Source: Neoaquamicrobium sediminum
GTDB lineage: Bacteria; Pseudomonadota; Alphaproteobacteria; Rhizobiales; Rhizobiaceae
DNA: 64,000 bases
Assembly: GCF_013240295.1 (NCBI RefSeq)
Contig: NZ_JABETK010000001.1
Span: forward strand, 1,860,001-1,924,000
Direction: 5' to 3'
The notes under the pieces were generated by a model, which saw only the letters and a list, made by a program, of their open reading frames with translations, was not told the DNA's origin and ran no database searches. Numbering within the stretch: the first letter of the stretch is position 1; each line of letters opens with the position of its first letter. The translations under genes were made by a program, and so were the position numbers. Of the stretch, positions 62,235 to 64,000 are shown piece by piece.

Positions 62235-63247
62235 GCGCGCCCAAGAAGATCGCAGTGCTCGGCGGTGGGGCGTGGGGCACTGCGCTGGCCGCCACGATGG
62301 TGCGGGCCGGCAACGCGACCGCCTTGTGGGCGCGGGATGCTGAGATTGTCGCTTCGCTCAACCAGTACCGAGAAAATCCGCGCTACCTGCCGGACATCGT
62401 GCTGGAAGCGGGCATCAAAGCGACCGAAAGCCTCGATGAGGCAATCGACGGCGCGGATTGCGTGCTCGCGGTCGTGCCCGCGCAGGCCATGCGCGGTCTC
62501 CTCGCTTCACTCGCCGACCGCCTGCCGTCCGGCGTGCCGCTCGTGCTCTGCGCGAAAGGCATCGAGCGCGACAGCGGCCTGCTTCTGTCTCAGATCGCCG
62601 CCGAATTGCTGCCGCAGACGCCGATTGCTGCCCTATCGGGGCCGAGCTTTGCCACCGACGTCGCGCGCGGCCTGCCGACAGCGGTGACGGTCGCCGCCGC
62701 CGACCCGCAGCTTGCCTCGTTGCTGGCGCTGCTGCTGTCGGCGCCCGCCTTCCGCTGCTATTCGAGCGCGGATCTCACCGGCGTCGAAGTGGGCGGGGCG
62801 CTTAAGAACGTGCTGGCGATCGCCGCAGGTGCGGTATCAGGCGCAGGCCTTGGCGCCAGCGCGCAGGCAGCGATGGTGACGCGAGGCTTTGTCGAACTGC
62901 GCCGTGTCGGCGCGGCTTTCGGAGCCGAGGCGGAGACCCTGATGGGCCTTTCGGGGCTCGGTGACCTCATCCTCACCTGCGGGTCACCCCAGTCGCGCAA
63001 CTTCTCATATGGTCTGGCGCTTGGGCGTGGTGAAAGCCTGGAGGGCCGGCCGCTCGCCGAAGGCGCGTCGACTGCCGGGATCGCAGCGCGGATCGCGCGC
63101 GAGAAGGGCGTGGACGCGCCGATCATTGAGGCTGTCGACCGCATCCTTCGCGGTAAGGCCAGCATCGCGGAGGCCGTGGCAGCGTTGCTGTCGCGGCCGC
63201 TCAAGAGCGAACAGGAACAACGTCAAGGCAACGGAGACCACCGATGA
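62231..63247 (+). CDS. gpsA: Glycerol-3-phosphate dehydrogenase [NAD(P)+]
   Basis: 338 residues. GpsA makes sn-glycerol-3-phosphate for phospholipids. The nucleotide motif [16 protein letters not shown] (GxGxxG type) is N-terminal; [28 protein letters not shown], the catalytic Lys in [16 protein letters not shown] and [12 protein letters not shown] follow. It overlaps tsaD upstream and yciI downstream by four bases each, so all three should be translated together. Confidence 0.97.
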   Translation: MSAPKKIAVLGGGAWGTALAATMVRAGNATALWARDAEIVASLNQYRENPRYLPDIVLEAGIKATESLDEAIDGADCVLAVVPAQAMRGLLASLADRLPSGVPLVLCAKGIERDSGLLLSQIAAELLPQTPIAALSGPSFATDVARGLPTAVTVAAADPQLASLLALLLSAPAFRCYSSADLTGVEVGGALKNVLAIAAGAVSGAGLGASAQAAMVTRGFVELRRVGAAFGAEAETLMGLSGLGDLILTCGSPQSRNFSYGLALGRGESLEGRPLAEGASTAGIAARIAREKGVDAPIIEAVDRILRGKASIAEAVAALLSRPLKSEQEQRQGNGDHR

Positions 63248-63540
63248 TCTTCACTTTCATCTGCAAGGACAAACCCGGCCAGCTCGACGTGCGGCTCGCC
63301 AACCGGCCGGCGCATGTCGACTATCTGATGGCGCTGGATCGCGAGGGCGCGCTCAAGTTCGCCGGGCCGTTCCTGGGCGAGGACGGCAAGCCGATCGGCA
63401 GCCTGGTCGCGGTCGAGGCACAGGATCGCGCCGGCGCCGAGCAGATCGCGGCGGGCGATCCTTATGCCAAGGCCGGGCTGTTCGAGAGCGTCGAGATCCT
63501 GCCGTGGAACTGGATGTTCAAGGCTCCGGAGGCGAAGTGA
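63244..63540 (+). CDS. YciI family protein
   Basis: 98 residues, one ferredoxin-like domain: [78 protein letters not shown]. The conserved His and Asp of the fold are present ([13 protein letters not shown]). Function is unknown; some members degrade chlorinated aromatics. It overlaps gpsA (ATGA) and the EVE gene (TGATG). Confidence 0.92.
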   Translation: MIFTFICKDKPGQLDVRLANRPAHVDYLMALDREGALKFAGPFLGEDGKPIGSLVAVEAQDRAGAEQIAAGDPYAKAGLFESVEILPWNWMFKAPEAK

Positions 63541-63965
63541 TGGCTTACTGGCTGTTCAAGTCCGAGCCCGACGCCTGGTCGTGGGACCAGCAGAAGGCCA
63601 AGGGCAAGGCCGGCGAGGAATGGACCGGCGTGCGCAACTACCAGGCGCGCAACAACATGCGCGCCATGCAGATCGGCGATCTCGGTTTCTATTACCACTC
63701 CAATGAGGGCCTGGAAGTGGTCGGCATTGTCGAGGTCTGCAAGCTGGCGCATCCAGATTCCAGCACCGACGACCCGCGCTGGGAATGCGTCGACATCCGC
63801 GCGGTGCGCGACATGCCGAAGCCGGTGACGCTCAAGGACGTCAAGGCCAATCCCAATCTCGCCGACATGGCGCTCGTGACCTCGATGCGGCTTTCCGTGC
63901 AGCCGGTGAAGCCTCACGAATGGGAAGAGGTCTGCCGCATGGGAGGTCTCGTTCCCGCGCCGTGA
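63540..63965 (+). CDS. EVE domain-containing protein
   Basis: 141 residues, a single EVE (PUA-like) domain: [102 protein letters not shown] domains bind modified bases in DNA or RNA. Its constant partners here are tsaD, gpsA and yciI, so a role linked to modified tRNA is as plausible as one linked to DNA. It starts at the last base of the yciI stop. Confidence 0.94.
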   Translation: MAYWLFKSEPDAWSWDQQKAKGKAGEEWTGVRNYQARNNMRAMQIGDLGFYYHSNEGLEVVGIVEVCKLAHPDSSTDDPRWECVDIRAVRDMPKPVTLKDVKANPNLADMALVTSMRLSVQPVKPHEWEEVCRMGGLVPAP

Positions 63966-64000
63966 CGCCGCCGATTTTCGCCTGGCCGGGCCGAGGCCTT
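63962..64000 (+). CDS. Possible start of a further gene, cut by the window end
   Basis: A GTG at 63962 overlaps the EVE stop (GTGA) and opens 12 codons starting VTPPIFAWPG before the window ends. Only the overlap pattern of this operon supports it. Nothing can be said about function. Confidence 0.2.
   Translation, partial: MTPPIFAWPGRGL

Overview
The window comes from a GC-rich alphaproteobacterium, most likely a member of the Rhizobiales near Phyllobacteriaceae/Brucellaceae (Mesorhizobium-like). The evidence is gene order: an F1 cluster atpHAGDC without F0 genes, hemN next to ccoNOQP-ccoGHIS, obgE-proB-proA-nadD-rsfS-rlmH-envC-ctpA-deacetylase-rppH, rplU-rpmA, and terB-hemY-mitofilin-hemD-hemC facing tsaD-gpsA. 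ATP synthase beta carries an Ala/Lys-rich N-terminal tail, and 5-aminolevulinate is made by ALA synthase (hemA). It reads as an ordinary chromosome segment. I see no rRNA, tRNA, CRISPR array, prophage, integrase or insertion sequence.

Layout. 1-8 kb: end of a nuclease-like gene, a Tad-type von Willebrand protein, acsA with a tiny ORF behind it, usg, and an aldo/keto reductase plus MFS pair facing a LysR regulator. 8-16 kb: yggS, leuS-lptE, an acyltransferase, a transaldolase and priA. 16-22 kb: a small membrane protein and the F1 ATP synthase operon, followed by a terminator and a palindromic intergenic repeat. 22-25 kb: an HxlR regulator facing an alpha/beta hydrolase and a serine hydrolase. 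25-36 kb: a long leftward run of housekeeping genes for cell-wall hydrolase control, rRNA/ribosome factors, NAD and proline synthesis and ObgE. 36-44 kb: an EEP-family hydrolase, osmC plus a TRAP transporter, an acetyltransferase, rpmA/rplU and hemN. 44-53.5 kb: the cbb3 oxidase structural and assembly genes with two FNR/FixK-type boxes, ending in hemA. 53.5-64 kb: an exporter, an amidotransferase, terB-hemY-mitofilin-hemD-hemC and tsaD-gpsA-yciI-EVE.

How the genes work together. The centre of interest is a micro-oxic respiration module. cbb3 oxidase (ccoNOQP), its copper/redox assembly factors (ccoGHIS), the oxygen-independent heme enzyme HemN and the first heme enzyme HemA lie within 11 kb, and both promoter regions carry a TTGAC-N4-ATCAA box. 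Heme synthesis returns at 56-61 kb (hemY, hemD, hemC) next to the bacterial homologue of mitofilin/Mic60.

Quality caveat. At least 14 genes are broken by one small indel while both halves keep full family similarity, often inside a G/C or A/T homopolymer. They include priA, atpH, nadD, proB and hemD. This pattern looks like sequencing or assembly error, not gene decay. I annotate these genes as single CDSs spanning the shift.

The most unusual non-housekeeping signal is a 22-codon ORF (complement 1961-2029) downstream of acsA. Its Shine-Dalgarno sequence should pair with the 16S rRNA 3' tail over about 16 consecutive bases.
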